Source of the DNA: Pilasporangium apinafurcum
Taxonomy: Eukaryota; Oomycota; Peronosporomycetes; Pythiales; Pythiaceae
DNA: 64,000 bases
Reading direction: 5' to 3'
NCBI GenBank assembly: GCA_001600495.1
Contig: BCKE01000018.1
Coordinates: 256,139 to 320,138 of the forward strand
A program made the translations under genes and the position numbers. The notes under the pieces were generated by a model. The model had not been told where the DNA came from. It did not search any database and saw only the letters and a list, made by a program, of their open reading frames with translations. Below, piece by piece: positions 53,567 through 64,000 of the stretch; the stretch's first letter is position 1; each line of letters begins with the position of its first letter.

Positions 53567-54890
53567 ATGGAACAACAAGGTGATCATGACCAACATGATC
53601 TTCTTTCCGAGAAGACTACAAGCAAACAAACGTCTTTTGACATCAATGGCTGGAATTTTGTATGTTCCTCGGATGGATCGGTAACATCTGAGCAGCGGCA
53701 GCAACTACTGCAAAAACTGCGATTAAACGCTCAGGTACCGCTACCAGAGATGGTGTTCGGTGGCAATTCCATGACTGTGCAACATACCCCATCAAACTTC
53801 ACTATCCAATTTACGGCACAAGATGCATTGATGCAATGGGCTGACAGCCACAGAGAAGAAAGGTGAGTTGATCCAGCTTACTGTGTACGTGTGCGGAGAT
53901 ATATCAGAGTGCTTCTAACGCCTCGTGGTGGAGTTGCACAGTGCTGAATGGGACCAATCTTCGTTCGACTTTACGTACTGGTACGACCAATATCATGCTG
54001 GCTGCGATCTAATATTGACACTAAGTAGAGTTTACTCTGACTGCACGATAATAAAACAGCTCAGACTATAAAGGAACGGTATCGCGAGAGATATCAGTCG
54101 GCCACGACAAGAAAAAGGTAGGACCCAGTGCAAAGATATCAGCTCAAATTACATGCCTACATTATGCCTGTGGGTTGTTTATGTCAATAAAATAGGTTAT
54201 TATCGAAGGAATGTACACCTCAGAAACAATGCCACTGGAAAAACTGAAGCAGGAACTCCCTATTTTGTATTACGAAAGGGTGTTGTTATTGGAAGGTATG
54301 ATATGCACAAGTGGGTATAGATACTTCGCTATCATGATTGCTGATATATTATGCTGTCTGGCAGATGATGTCCGTGATCTAGGGGAGATATATCTCGAGA
54401 CAAGAATCGTATGTAGAATGCTCTAAATGTTGTATGAGATCGACAATTACTGATCGCGTTTTGATATCAAGAGAGTCATGGATTTTGGCTTTTTAATTCT
54501 CTGTCGCTACTACTGCCGAGTGGACGAGAAGGTATGTGTGTGTATGTCGATTATGAGGTTTTGTTCCCTTTATTCCTTCTTTCTATATAATATGATGTGT
54601 AGATAATCAAGCTGATCGATACGCGCTACTACCATGAGTTTGCAACGCCATTTATCTGGAGAGATCGTGAAGTCCGTGAAGGCACCATTCCGGCACTGCA
54701 AAAGGTGATTTTATGATTTACTGATATCATCTGGTTTTTATCTTGGCTGACGGCTATGTTCACTCTCTTTCAGATTCTTTATCCTACCTACAGCGGTACT
54801 CGCTACACTCAGCTTGACTTCTGTGCTGACATTGTGTACGCTGGGCTGCAACCTACTTCTTCTTATACAGAGCAATTACCTCTTGCGTAG
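53567..54890 (+). CDS. TIP41/TIPRL-like regulator of type 2A phosphatases, 8 exons, about 271 residues
   Basis: Inferred exons: 53567-53862, 53942-53980, 54060-54117, 54196-54295, 54365-54408, 54472-54531, 54603-54704 and 54774-54890. Spliced, it gives the whole family signature: PEMVFGGNSMTVQHT, TAQDAL, FTYCSDYKGTV, MPLEKLKQELPILYYERVLL, DDVRDLGEIYLETRI, RVMDFGFLILCRYYCRVDE, KLIDTRYYHEF and the final TQLDFCADIVYAGLQP. Length matches human TIPRL (272). TIP41 binds PP2A-type catalytic subunits and tunes TOR and phosphatase signalling. Exons as short as 39 and 44 bases make frame continuity a strong test of the model; every junction passes. Confidence 0.85.
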
Positions 54891-56233
54891 CATGCCAGCA
54901 TGCACAATGTATAGTAAAAGAGGTCATCAAGTGAGTTCTGAATTGAATCGAGACGAATCCGCGGTAGTAGCAATATCACACATGAAGATACGATTGGCCA
55001 TAGATCTCCACAAACAACAGCGTTATGCCAATCAAACATCGTCATTTGTTTTGTCAGCCATTTTCTATATCCAATTTCGTAATCTTCGCTGGAACGATTT
55101 GCTGCTGTCTTGATCAAACAACTATCTAATTTGCAGTTCGAGTGTTATATTCGACCGCTCCTTATTTGCAAACACAACACACCGCATCAGTCGACAATCT
55201 CAGAGCTTCTTTGACTCTATGAGTTCTATTCACCATTTTGCTCGCACTATATTCCATGACGCTGGTTCATCATGGCTGCTGAAGCAAGGCAACGGTCCTT
55301 ATAGCAGCAACGCAGCGCGAAATATGTTGAATGTATTAAGAAAAAAACACTGCATGACCAAGATACTGTGATCATTCGCTCTGGTTAAGACATCTATGGA
55401 TATAATGCTCAGAGTGAATTTGTGTGTCAACATGCACTGAAGTTCCAGGAGTGACTAGATGCGACGTTCACAATCGAGTCTATTCTCAACTACAGCAAGA
55501 GGTAAGAGCAGTTGCTGAAATGGGAGGATGCATCCTTTGCTGACTAAGCAATTCCAAGAACAGAGTATATCATGTTCTTCCTTATCACGGCAGGATTAGG
55601 GATGGACGAAGTAAATTCTAGAGCCACGAAACTCTTTGGTGAGTAGAGAGCCAATCATCGCTTCTACGCAAGCTATGCGTGAGGTGTCGCTAGTCAGTAC
55701 TCCTACATGTAGGTAACCATTTAACCCACTGCCGAAGTCATGAGTGTGGATGACTGGCTGAATGACCTGTCTTCCACAAGTTTTGAGGAACACACCATGA
55801 CACAGGAGATCGAAAGAAGCTAAAGTAGTGATATGATCAAAATATAAAGGTTATTTATTAATGAAAAATAGTCTTGGATATATTATAGCTGGCTATTTAT
55901 CCACAATCTGATTGGGATATGATACTATAAAGAATGTACATATGGCATTTTACTTTTGAACCCAAGCAACTATAGCAAACCTCTATAAATGAATTTGGTA
56001 CAAGATGGTGTCTGAATACTTTGGATTTTATGCTAAATTTTTTAAACGCGTGCATGGACTATCCTGTCATAATCAATAACTCAGTGAGTTAACCCAGATT
56101 TCAAGGTTTTTCCTTCGATTTTTAGGTGTTTCCTTCCCGTTTTTTGTCACCCACCTCGATTTCATTTGCGATTTGAGCTGGAGGAAATCAACAAACGCAG
56201 GCAGGAAAGGGAGAGAAAGGAAAAGTAAGGATC
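54891..56233. other. 1.3 kb intergenic region
   Basis: 3' flank of TIP41 and promoter of the secreted protein gene at 56234. No gene is recognisable. Between about 55140 and 55800 a few short stretches on opposite strands vaguely resemble worn retroelement coding sequence, but too weakly to call. 55840-56050 is strongly AT-rich. Confidence 0.35.
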
Positions 56234-57553
56234 ATGGTGCTTCGTCGAGGAATTGCTGTGCTGTGTCTGGCGGCTGTTGCGGCCATGAGTGAGGTCTCTT
56301 TCGTAGAAGCGAGCTCCCAATTGCAGGAAAAATCCGCCTCGGATCATCATCACCATCATCATCGCCACCATCGATCTGTAGATCATGTAAAGGAGAACAA
56401 GGACAACGAGGATGTGGTGAAGACGTATGAACATGGCAATGTGCATATTTCTTCCAAGAAACACGCGGAAAAGGATGCTAAGGATTCTCACCACAAGTCG
56501 ACCAAAACTCATAAGAAGAAGCAGGCAGAAGAGAAAAAGTCGAAAAAGGAGGCCAAGAAGGATCATCACCATCACAAGACGGCGCACCACAAAAAGGACG
56601 TCCAAGAATCAGTGACCGACGATGGTGAGATTGTTCGTCAGTATCCTCATGGTAATGTCCGTATTGTGAAAAAGGTGAGCCCGACGCTGATCGAACACCA
56701 CAATAAGAGCAAAAAGGACAAGAAGAACAAAAAGGACAAGAAGGAGAAAGCTTCGAAGAAAAACAAGAAGGCGCATGAAGCAGTGGATAGTAATCCCAGT
56801 GATGAAATCGTCGACTTTGAAGGTGATATTCCAGACGGTGGTGAGCTTGAAATTGAGACGTACGGTGATGGTGAAGTTGAAGTGAACGTTGATGGTGCTC
56901 CACTCGGAATTAATGTGCATGACGGTGTTGTTGATATCACGTACAAGGGCAAGAAGTCAACATACAAAGGTGATGTCGTTGCTGATATTGAGTTGGATGA
57001 TTCCGAAACGTCACTTGAAGGATCTTCTTCAGATGAGCTGGAAGAAGAATGGGCAGAGTTTGATTCGGATGAGTCTGCGGCTTCTGGATGGGTTGAGTTC
57101 GATGATTCTGGCTCGGACGACTCTTTTGAAGTTGGTTCTGAAACTGCCTCTGGATCAGGGAGCGATGTCGGGTTTATCGAAGTTGCTGAAGAAGAGTTGA
57201 ATGAAGCCGTGGAGAAGATTTCAGAGTTAGCTACGGAATTTGCAGCGGAGGGCAACAGCCTCATCAACCACTACGGTCCTGTGGTTGTGATCTGTGGTAT
57301 CTTTGGTGCCCTTGCTGCGATCATCGGTGTTGCTGCAGTCGCGGTGAACCGTGCTCGCAGCCATATGAATGAAGATGACAATGTGGCATCGGTGTTGTCG
57401 GACGCGTCGGACGTGGATGTGGAAGCTGGTGTTTCGTCCGAAGAGATGAATGACGCTGCTGCAGCTGACAGTGATTCATTGGATGACTCCGAGTCGGATG
57501 AAGACGAGGATGAAGAAGGCAGCTTCACTAATGATGGGCACGTCTCTGTCTGA
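56234..57553 (+). CDS. Secreted type I membrane protein, His/Lys-rich then acidic ectodomain, 439 residues
   Basis: Single exon. Signal peptide MVLRRGIAVLCLAAVAAMSE ending near FVEASS. Residues about 37-50 are His-rich. Two related segments follow, EDVVKTYEHGNVHI and GEIVRQYPHGNVRI, separated by His/Lys-rich linkers. After a Lys/Asp run comes an acidic, Ser-rich region (about 200-345) with many Asp/Glu residues. One membrane helix lies at about 354-375 (GPVVVICGIFGALAAIIGVA). The acidic cytoplasmic tail ends EEGSFTNDGHVSV. The order (signal, charged low-complexity ectodomain, helix, acidic tail) mirrors the gene at 9143. No family recognised; a surface or secretory-granule protein is plausible. 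The His-rich stretch could bind metal; inference only. Confidence 0.85.
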   Translation: MVLRRGIAVLCLAAVAAMSEVSFVEASSQLQEKSASDHHHHHHRHHRSVDHVKENKDNEDVVKTYEHGNVHISSKKHAEKDAKDSHHKSTKTHKKKQAEEKKSKKEAKKDHHHHKTAHHKKDVQESVTDDGEIVRQYPHGNVRIVKKVSPTLIEHHNKSKKDKKNKKDKKEKASKKNKKAHEAVDSNPSDEIVDFEGDIPDGGELEIETYGDGEVEVNVDGAPLGINVHDGVVDITYKGKKSTYKGDVVADIELDDSETSLEGSSSDELEEEWAEFDSDESAASGWVEFDDSGSDDSFEVGSETASGSGSDVGFIEVAEEELNEAVEKISELATEFAAEGNSLINHYGPVVVICGIFGALAAIIGVAAVAVNRARSHMNEDDNVASVLSDASDVDVEAGVSSEEMNDAAAADSDSLDDSESDEDEDEEGSFTNDGHVSV

Positions 57554-58086
57554 GCTCCAACTGAAGTGTGTGCATGTCATTTTTCTTTTCTATCGCTGTT
57601 AGCTTGCATTAAGAACTGAATGAGATTGGTGATTCTTGTGTGAAGAACTGTTTCCACTTTTCCCTGCGTGCAGTTCAGTTAGATGGTATGCCAGTATTTT
57701 TTTAATTTCATTTTATTCATTTTCGAATGATGATTGTCATCGTGGACTGGTGGTTTTTGCTAGACGGAAATGTATCCTCTATAAATAAATTTTGTTGCTA
57801 ATTTGGTGTGCTCACGTAGCCGTTTGGCGCCTATTTTTGTAGGATTTTCATGGTTGAGATGAAACTGCTGCTTATTGAATTAAATACCTTCCTATAACGA
57901 TACATATACAGATCCCTATTTTTACGTTTCCTGCATTCAACCACTATTCAGTACGCACTCATCAGCGAGTGAGCAACCTCCTCTCCACCATCATTACGAG
58001 CAGCTCTCTGAAGAAGAAGCCCCGATTCTGTTCCACACATACATTCAACTCAACGTGGATATTCGTTTTTACAGAGTTGTGTTGCG
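57554..58086 (+). other. 0.53 kb intergenic region
   Basis: 3' flank of the secreted protein gene, containing its AATAAA at 57784-57789, then the promoter of the transporter gene. No further features recognised. Confidence 0.45.
57784..57789 (+). terminator. Polyadenylation signal AATAAA
   Basis: Hexamer 230 bp after the stop of the secreted protein gene at 56234, within the TAAATAAATTTT stretch. Confidence 0.5.
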
Positions 58087-59280
58087 ATGGGAATGCCGGT
58101 GTGGGTGATTGGCGTCATCCTCTCATTGACTGCCACATTGTTCGGCACGCTGGGGAAGGTGTTTCTGAAATTGGCGCATTCATCGCCTAAAGGTTACACG
58201 GTGCAAATTGCAGCCACTATTTGTGTGTTCGTGCTCAATCCAGTCTTCGATGCAATGAGTTACGCGTATGCTGCACAGGTTTGAACAGTCGATGCATTAC
58301 CAGCATGTGTGTTCTCGTAATTCCAACTTACTGACTAGATGAAACGATGGTTTTTCTATTGATTAGTCGATTTTAGCACCCATGGCGGGATTCAGTGTGG
58401 TGTGGAATATTGTACTCTCGCCCTATCTACTAAAGGAAAAATTGTCGGTTCACGACTTAAAAGGCAGCGCAGTCATTCTGGTCGGGTGTGTGTTGGTCGG
58501 TGTCTCAGGAAGTCATGCCACCCCCACACACCACAGTACTGAAATCTATGCGCTTTTCTCCGGGGCGATTTTTATTGAGTATATGATTGTAGCATTCTTT
58601 GCGGCTGTAATGGTGAGCGTTATGATGGAATGATGGTCTGGTACTCGATGGTAACAGCTAATCCGAGATTGTGTACTATTGTAGTTGATCTGGGTTATAT
58701 GCACTTTCGATCGGCGAAGTGGTTGGAGACGGTTCGCATTCGGAGCTTTATCGGGTCTTGTCGGTGGCAACCTTTTCTTCCTCAAGGTTTGTGGTTTACT
58801 TGCCTTATAGAAAATTTCAAGTTTCTATGTATTCATGAGTGTCAATTCGAACAGGCGTCGGTGGAGCTTCTCAGTGAGGGTGGCGCAATTTGGGGACAAT
58901 TAGAGACATATTTGATCTTCATTGCGGCACTATCGTCTGCTGGAGGTGGTATATATATTCTTGATCTCGGACTCCGCGAGTACGACGCATTGTATCTGGT
59001 AGCAATTTATCAGGCGTTCTTGATTGCCATCGGTTCGATCTCGGGCGTCATTTTCTTTCACGAGAATACGGGCATGAATTCTTGGTGGCAAACAGTTTTG
59101 TATCCGCTCAGCATCATCATTACTGTCTGGGGGGTTATCATTTTGTCAGACAAGCAAACAGAGCATGCAGATTTTGTGGGATCCATCAAAAATGGGAAAA
59201 TAAACTCGGGCGACAATGAATCGTCACCGCTGGTTGTATCGGGAACTGCAATTACTCATGGCTCCACGGAAATAGTTTAG
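58087..59280 (+). CDS. NIPA-like magnesium/DMT-superfamily transporter, 4 exons, about 321 residues
   Basis: Exons 58087-58278, 58367-58612, 58685-58786 and 58855-59280, all in frame. Multiple hydrophobic helices with a DMT-type pattern: LSLTATLFGTLGKVFLKLA at the start, APMAGFSVVWNIVLSPYLL, LSVHDLKGSAVILVGCVLVG, FAFGALSGLVGGNLFFLKA across an intron, then AIYQAFLIAIGSISGVIFFHE and a last helix LYPLSIIITVWGVIIL. The EKLSVHDLKGSA element and the glycine-rich GALSGL motif are those of the NIPA family (Mg2+ transporters of endosomes and plasma membrane). Length fits. The tail after the last helix is short and polar. Substrate is inferred from family; a nucleotide-sugar type DMT is the main alternative. 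Confidence 0.75.
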
Positions 59281-59483
59281 AAAAGTATAACATACTGTGT
59301 AGCAGGGAAACGTTAAAGTCACTTTAAGGCGAGATTGATCTCTGAGCTGCTTGGTATTTAGATCTGTACTTAGAGAAGCTAGAAATCGACAAAACTGCAC
59401 AAGAAACATCAATATATTTCCCTATAGCTCCATCAAATCGATGATTTATAGCTATAAGTTCATTGAAATCATCACTCAAGCAA
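59281..59483. other. Convergent 3' region, 203 bp
   Basis: Between the transporter stop and the stop of the minus-strand membrane protein gene. Nothing recognisable. Confidence 0.45.
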
Positions 59484-60071
59484 TCATCCACAGCAATTCG
59501 CCTTGGCATCGGGATCCGCCGGATAGTACATCCCAGCCGCCTTCAGCTTGCGATTGATGACACACATCGCGCCAACAGCAAGCGCGATCAACGTACCCAC
59601 AAAGCCAATAATCACCTGCAATGTTTTGTGATATTCTTGGTCTTTCTTGAGCGCCTCCGATGTTTCACGCTGTGCACGAGTTGCCTTCTTACTCTTCTTC
59701 TTCTTCGGCTTCTTTTGGGCCTTGCTAGCTTTTGCACCACTCTTTTTATCTTCATCCTTCTCATTGGTTTGTCTGGCTATGAAGCGTTGTACTTTATGTG
59801 CAATTTCATTGCGGCAACGTTCCGAGAGTTGTGATGGATCTGATGGATTTGCTTCCGCTTCCTTCTGGCATTTGGCCGACACCTTGGACATGATCTTCTC
59901 AAAGGCTTCCGCGGTCAGCTGTGGCATGTCATTCTCTTGCACCTCTGGTTCCACATCGAGAATTTCCTCCAGAACTTCTTCATCTGCATCATTGCTGATG
60001 TCCGCATCTGCAAGGTGCCAGGACAGTGCAAGGAATACGCAGAGCGTCAGCAGAGAGAGGAAGCGACGCAT
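59484..60071 (-). CDS. Small secreted/type I membrane protein with Lys-rich linker, 195 residues
   Basis: Single exon. Signal peptide MRRFLSLLTLCVFLALSWHL with a cleavage-like site near ADAD. An acidic segment follows (about 25-48), then a helix-forming luminal domain with two cysteines (AKCQKEAE and SERCRNEI; about 50-95). A strongly Lys/Ala-rich linker follows (about 105-135). One membrane helix is at about 151-172 (TLQVIIGFVGTLIALAVGAMCV). The short C-terminal tail ends ANCCG, carrying two adjacent cysteines that could be lipid-modified. No family recognised. Probably an endomembrane or surface protein. Divergent from VTI1 by 442 bp. Confidence 0.75.
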   Translation of the reverse strand: MRRFLSLLTLCVFLALSWHLADADISNDADEEVLEEILDVEPEVQENDMPQLTAEAFEKIMSKVSAKCQKEAEANPSDPSQLSERCRNEIAHKVQRFIARQTNEKDEDKKSGAKASKAQKKPKKKKSKKATRAQRETSEALKKDQEYHKTLQVIIGFVGTLIALAVGAMCVINRKLKAAGMYYPADPDAKANCCG

Positions 60072-60513
60072 TCTTGGTGTTAGCTACCTAAGTGCGTCAA
60101 TTTGCGAGTGATGTCCGTGTGCCAGGTGGCAACAATCTTGCCTCGTACTTTGTGTGAAGCTTCACTGTACATTCAAATAAACGTTGGTTATTTCAGGTCA
60201 AGACTGGTTCATATGGAGAATCGCACTGGATTTTCATAAAGTTAGTTCACCTGCTCACATGACTGTTATTCATTTTGAAAATTTATTATATTATAAAGAT
60301 TAAAATAGCTACATTTATAAGTTATTGGTATTCAATTTAAGGTATATTACTTTTGACAGTATAGGTTCTATAAATACCATCTGCCTAAACACAAAGGTTC
60401 TTCACATTAAGCGTATTCAAGTCACACCGCAGGCAGACACAGCTCGACAGGAAAGGGAGGAAAAACTGGCGGCCGCGACTACGTCTACAGCTCCTACTAC
60501 TTCATTCAGCAGA
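60072..60513. promoter_or_regulatory. Divergent promoter region between the small membrane protein gene and VTI1
   Basis: 442 bp, with an AT-rich core at about 60275-60350. The VTI1 frame stays open upstream to about 60325, but that extension has no SNARE features. No further elements recognised. Confidence 0.4.
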
Positions 60514-61574
60514 ATGACGACGATCTTCGATGGCTACGATGAAGAGTATCGGTCCCTGACCAGCGACATTTCCAAAAAAATCAGCGAAGTTGCTTCCTAC
60601 GAAGACGACCAAGGTCAGTGATTTTTTTCATGGAGAGAGACTTTATGGCGTGCGGGTTCCTCATGCAAATATGATCTGATCTGTCTACTATAGAAAAAAA
60701 GAAAGCGACGATTACTCATGTAGGCGACCTCTTAACACAAGCCAACCAGCTGGTACGTTCAGAGGACTTTAGAGAATATGCATCCACGCGAAGGTTATAC
60801 GACTGATATTATCATGTACCATGACAGATTGAGCAAATGGCATTAGAAGTACGGAGTTTGGATCCAGCAACGCGCCGCGAATTGTCGAAGAAAGTGGATC
60901 AATACAAGAAGAGTTTGGCGTCGCTTTCAGAAGATCACAAGCGCATTCGTGAAAAAGAGGAGCGAGCAGGTCTCTTTGGTGATCGAGATTCGATTGCGGT
61001 GAGTTTGTGTTACTTTCCATGTGATATGTTTTATTCATTTAGAATATGTTGCTCATGTGTCCATTGCTTTTTTTTGCGTATTTCTAGATGTCTTCAGCCG
61101 ACCATCGGAATCGAATGAAAGGTGCAACGGAGAAGTACGTCCCTGTCAGTTCTCTAAAACACCCTTGCCATTTCAGTTCCTCATATGTTGGTTGTTTTGA
61201 AACAGGATGAAAGGAACAACCGATAAAATTGACGCTGCCAGACGAACAGTGGCTGAGACAGAGGAGATCGGTATGTTGAATGTTGTCATGACTCGCCGTG
61301 CTATTGTTCATTTTTTTGACTTGATCATTCTTTTTATTCTTGTTGATTTGGTGCAGCTATTGGAATTACGGAAGAGCTTGGACGCAACCGAGAGAAAATC
61401 CAAGCTACCCATGCGAAAGTGAAGGGTGTGAATGAAATGGCTCGTCGTGGTGGCAACATCGTTAGCCGCATGTCAGCACGTGACAAGCGGCAACGGCGGG
61501 CGCTGATGTTGGCCGCTGGTTTCATTGGCATTGCCATCATCATTTTAATCTACTTTGGTATTTTCAAGAAATAG
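60514..61574 (+). CDS. VTI1: VTI1-type Qb-SNARE, 6 exons, about 219 residues
   Basis: Exons 60514-60613, 60694-60752, 60828-60998, 61088-61134, 61206-61270 and 61357-61574, all in frame. N-terminal three-helix domain starts MTTIFDGYDEEYRSLTSDI, with the family segment IEQMALEVRSLD. The SNARE motif is at about 128-190; its zero-layer glutamine is predicted at residue 163 in NREKIQATH, as in VTI1 proteins. C-terminal membrane anchor LMLAAGFIGIAIIILIYFGIF ends with KK. The protein is a tail-anchored SNARE for Golgi, endosome and vacuole fusion, pairing with syntaxins and an R-SNARE. The ATG at 60514 matches the family's usual N-terminus; an upstream in-frame extension is not needed. Confidence 0.9.
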
Positions 61575-61759
61575 GACCATCCAAGCGTAGGTACCGTTGA
61601 CTCCTCTGTCTTTTTTATATAAGTATAACGGAATCGTGGAAACAAACATCTAGACGAATCCAAAAAGACAAATTGCATTGGCATCGGAATCAACATAGAA
61701 CTTACATCCATGATTTTATCCCGAGGTTTCATGGTTTGTCTTGGTGTCATACTATTCTC
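61575..61759. other. Convergent 3' region, 185 bp
   Basis: Between the VTI1 stop and the stop of the minus-strand single-pass protein gene. No feature recognised. Confidence 0.45.
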
Positions 61760-62689
61760 TTAGACAGCAAAACGCTCGTTCGCTTCATGCTTGATAACCT
61801 GATCTTCGTTCACGGGCACGGGGTTGGAATGGCGCAGCATTGCTTTATCCACTTTCAACGAAATCTTCCTTTGCACCTGACCTTTCTTCGTGGCCGAGAT
61901 GGGTGCATATCCATTCTCAAGACGTCGACGATATATGACCAACAAGGCTATCGCGACGGTCACAGAGCCAAGTACAACGAAGGCGCCTAGTGGTGAGTGC
62001 ATGAATAGATTGTTACGAGTGTCACTGGCAGATTCGACAGGCAAGTTGGGTGTGTCGAAGATTCCAATAGCTAATGGACTTCCGTAAAATTGGTCATTCT
62101 GATATTCCTCGACGACTTGATTACGTTTCTCGTCTATACAGACGTGAAAGACCAATTACATGAACTTGTTAAACTACATGTCACTGCAAGGTTACAGACA
62201 TGTACCTGATAGCAAATGATGCTTGAATCCATTTAGTTTCCAATTGGAGAAAGAATCAAGCATGAGATTGATGCTGTAGATTTCCATACCAGACATATTA
62301 AACCTACAACTGCAAGCACAAGCAAGTTAGTAAAAGAATCCGCACACAGCCAATAAAGCGTACATAGATAGTTGCCTTTCCGCATTCGGGTTACATTCTG
62401 CCATGGGTGCCACCTGGAGAAGTATCGCGATCGATGTACCATTATTGTGCGTGTCTGGTGACTCGCTCGCTGAGATTATAGTCACAGGACTGTACTCATT
62501 ATGCTTTGCCAACTGCAATTGCTGGTTAAGTTCGCTTACGCCTACTTGAGACGCAATGTAAAGTATGGCACAGTTTGGAATCGTCTGCAGCCGTTTGATC
62601 TCCACACCCAGGCATTCGTTCAAGTCCGCCTGCACACTTGCAATCGTGGCAATCACAAATACTATCAGAGCTGCGAGCAGGTACCGCAT
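61760..62689 (-). CDS. Type I single-pass membrane protein, 3 exons, about 265 residues
   Basis: Exons 62689-62364, 62303-62206 and 62133-61760, all in frame. Signal peptide MRYLLAALIVFVIATIASVQA. The luminal domain contains cysteines in LNECLGVEI, IPNCAIL and MAECNPN, plus N-glycosylation sites (NNGT, NMSG). After a polar stretch one membrane helix lies at about 195-216 (LGAFVVLGSVTVAIALLVIY), followed by a basic, Lys-rich 45-residue cytoplasmic tail with NPVPVNED. No family recognised. Exon 2 encodes a short amphipathic stretch (INLMLDSFSNWKLNGF). It lies between VTI1 and the PhoD-like gene, 197 bp from the latter's stop. Confidence 0.7.
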
Positions 62690-62885
62690 AATGATCAAGT
62701 GAATGTCGTGTTGCTTGCGATACTAGGCGAAAATTCAGTGATCTATGAATGGAATTGATAGACTTGATGCTCTTCAGTCCATCACGAATGGTCGCGATCT
62801 TTGTATGATGCCCTGCTTAACTTTAACATGTTAGGTATATTACTTTTGACCATGCACCTTCGACCAGAACAAGCAACTTGGATAA
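62690..62885 (-). promoter_or_regulatory. Short intergenic region, 196 bp
   Basis: Upstream of the single-pass protein gene and downstream of the PhoD-like gene, both on the minus strand. No element recognised. Confidence 0.4.
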
Positions 62886-64000
62886 TTATTCTACTTTGGT
62901 ATAACGATGGTCGAAAGCCGGAAGCAGCTTCCGTAGATACACAATGGAACGATAGTAAACCATTACTATCCATAAAGAAATCACTACAGGAATGGAACCA
63001 ACAAGCACAACCGTCAAGCAAACCATCAAAATGCGACGTGAGAGCACCAATGGGTAAAATTCTTCGCGGATGGCGTGGCACGTCGCTGCAGGGTTTTTAG
63101 TGTGATTGCTGACGGCTTCAAAGTAATGGGACGAGAATGTGTAATCGTGTTGGACATTTCCGTATTTGTCGACGATCTGGATAGTGGCAGTGGGTGTGGG
63201 TAATGCCTCCCAGTCAAAAATGATTTCGCCAAAGTTGAGACCACCAAAGTAGGTCTGTTGATGACGTCGATACTCCCATGGTAGGATAGAATTGGCGAGA
63301 CGGAAGATGAGAACTGGGAGCATCCAGAGATATGGTGTGTCTTCCTTATCCTAAGCAGGAAAGCATAGTCGTCAGTGACTGTTATTATCGCAAGAATACA
63401 CTGATTCATACCCAGCTGTGCGTCATTCCGGAGCTTGTGATTTCCGTGATAAGCGTCTTATAGTCGTCGCACTCGACTTGGTTGATCTCGGCAAAGTGGA
63501 TGTCACCACTACAGATATGCGCAAGATCGCGGTTGACCAACAGCTCATATTCCATCATGTAAGCCCATAAGATTCACTTTGTACCTTAACAGGATGGCGC
63601 CCTTGGGATTTATCCGAAGTAACATATTAAGCAGCCGTTCACGCTGCTTTGGAAATCGATGCCAGTTTTCCCCACCGAAGAACCGATCAGTCGGAAGAAC
63701 CTGTATACCGGTGACAATGAAATTGAAGGCAGCAGTGGACGACAGCAGCTCCAGCTCCAGCCACTCCCACTGCTCTTGGCCAAGAAAATCACCATCTTCA
63801 ATGTCATACGGGTCTTTATTGTACCTATTTTGGAAAATGAAGCATACAGATACAATGATATACTAGACAACGAGACAACTCTGTTTGCAGGAGTACACAC
63901 CGAATGTCCAGTAAGATGAACTTGACTGCTCTATCGCCTGTACCGATCATGTGCGAAGCATACACGCCCTAAGAATTTCGAAATAGCCAACGCATTTTAA
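62886..64000 (-). CDS. PhoD-like metallophosphatase with C-terminal membrane helix (3' part only)
   Basis: Visible exons: 63968-63901, 63824-63585, 63508-63412 and 63350-62886; the 5' part lies beyond the right edge. Motifs of the PhoD phosphodiesterase/phosphatase family appear in order: VKFILLDIRYNKDPYD, FLGQEQWEWLELEL, FIVTGIQVLPTDRFF, ENWHRFPKQRERLLNM, SGDIHFAEIN (metal-binding Asp and His) and ITSSGMTHSW. A beta-rich segment (YFGGLNFGEIIFDWEALP) follows. The C-terminus has a hydrophobic helix (about 19 residues: VCLTVVLVGSIPVVISLWI) and a short tail, so the enzyme is probably membrane-anchored with the catalytic domain outside or in the lumen. Two splice junctions fall exactly inside the conserved motifs and restore them. 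The N-terminus is unseen. Confidence 0.8.

Noticed and set aside
55140-55800. Short patches that vaguely resemble worn Copia-type retroelement coding sequence on both strands
   Set aside because: Each patch is short and the resemblance is too weak for a family call; no terminal repeats or ordered parts seen. If real, it is a heavily broken fossil.
60325-60513. In-frame upstream extension of VTI1
   Set aside because: Adds 63 residues unlike any SNARE N-terminus; the ATG at 60514 gives the canonical start.

Overview
The window is nuclear DNA of a compact eukaryotic genome. Genes sit 50-500 bp apart on both strands, and most are cut by short GT-AG introns of about 40-120 bp. I placed introns by splice signals plus reading-frame continuity, so exon models are inferences from sequence without transcripts. 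Intron-rich housekeeping genes mixed with secreted single-pass proteins carrying acidic or lysine-rich ectodomains, the gene density and the moderately AT-rich sequence suggest a stramenopile, most likely an oomycete of the Albugo (white rust) type. That assignment is inference, since no rRNA or marker gene is present.

Layout. 0-8 kb (minus strand): the first codons of a gene leaving the window, an orphan 669-residue protein, a TMEM245/AI-2E-type membrane protein with an unusual tail, and an acidic orphan. 9-15.6 kb: a secreted acidic type I membrane protein, a WDR27-like WD40 protein, and divergently from it an AWS-SET-postSET histone methyltransferase. 16-24 kb: a GGNBP2-like protein, the kinetochore protein NDC80, a candidate small secreted cysteine-rich protein, a serine-rich membrane protein, and an Acl4-like TPR ribosome-assembly chaperone. 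24-35 kb: a 2651-residue BEACH protein and a nine-exon coiled-coil protein. 34.8-40 kb: four sigma-class glutathione S-transferase genes, one inverted and membrane-anchored. 40-48.7 kb: a tail-anchored orphan, an eight-exon coiled-coil protein, DNA polymerase alpha subunit B, and divergently AP endonuclease 2. 49-64 kb: a CAMK-like kinase, TIP41, a second acidic/histidine-rich secreted membrane protein, a NIPA-like transporter, a small type I membrane protein, the SNARE VTI1, another single-pass protein and the 3' part of a PhoD-like phosphatase.

Most genes are unrelated housekeeping functions. Real functional links are the POLA2/APE2 divergent pair, which shares a 185-bp promoter with E2F-like and CCAAT elements; the GST array; and the repeated presence of secreted, highly charged single-pass proteins, two of which end in a related tail. 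I saw no CRISPR array, no confident tRNA or rRNA and no intact transposable element.
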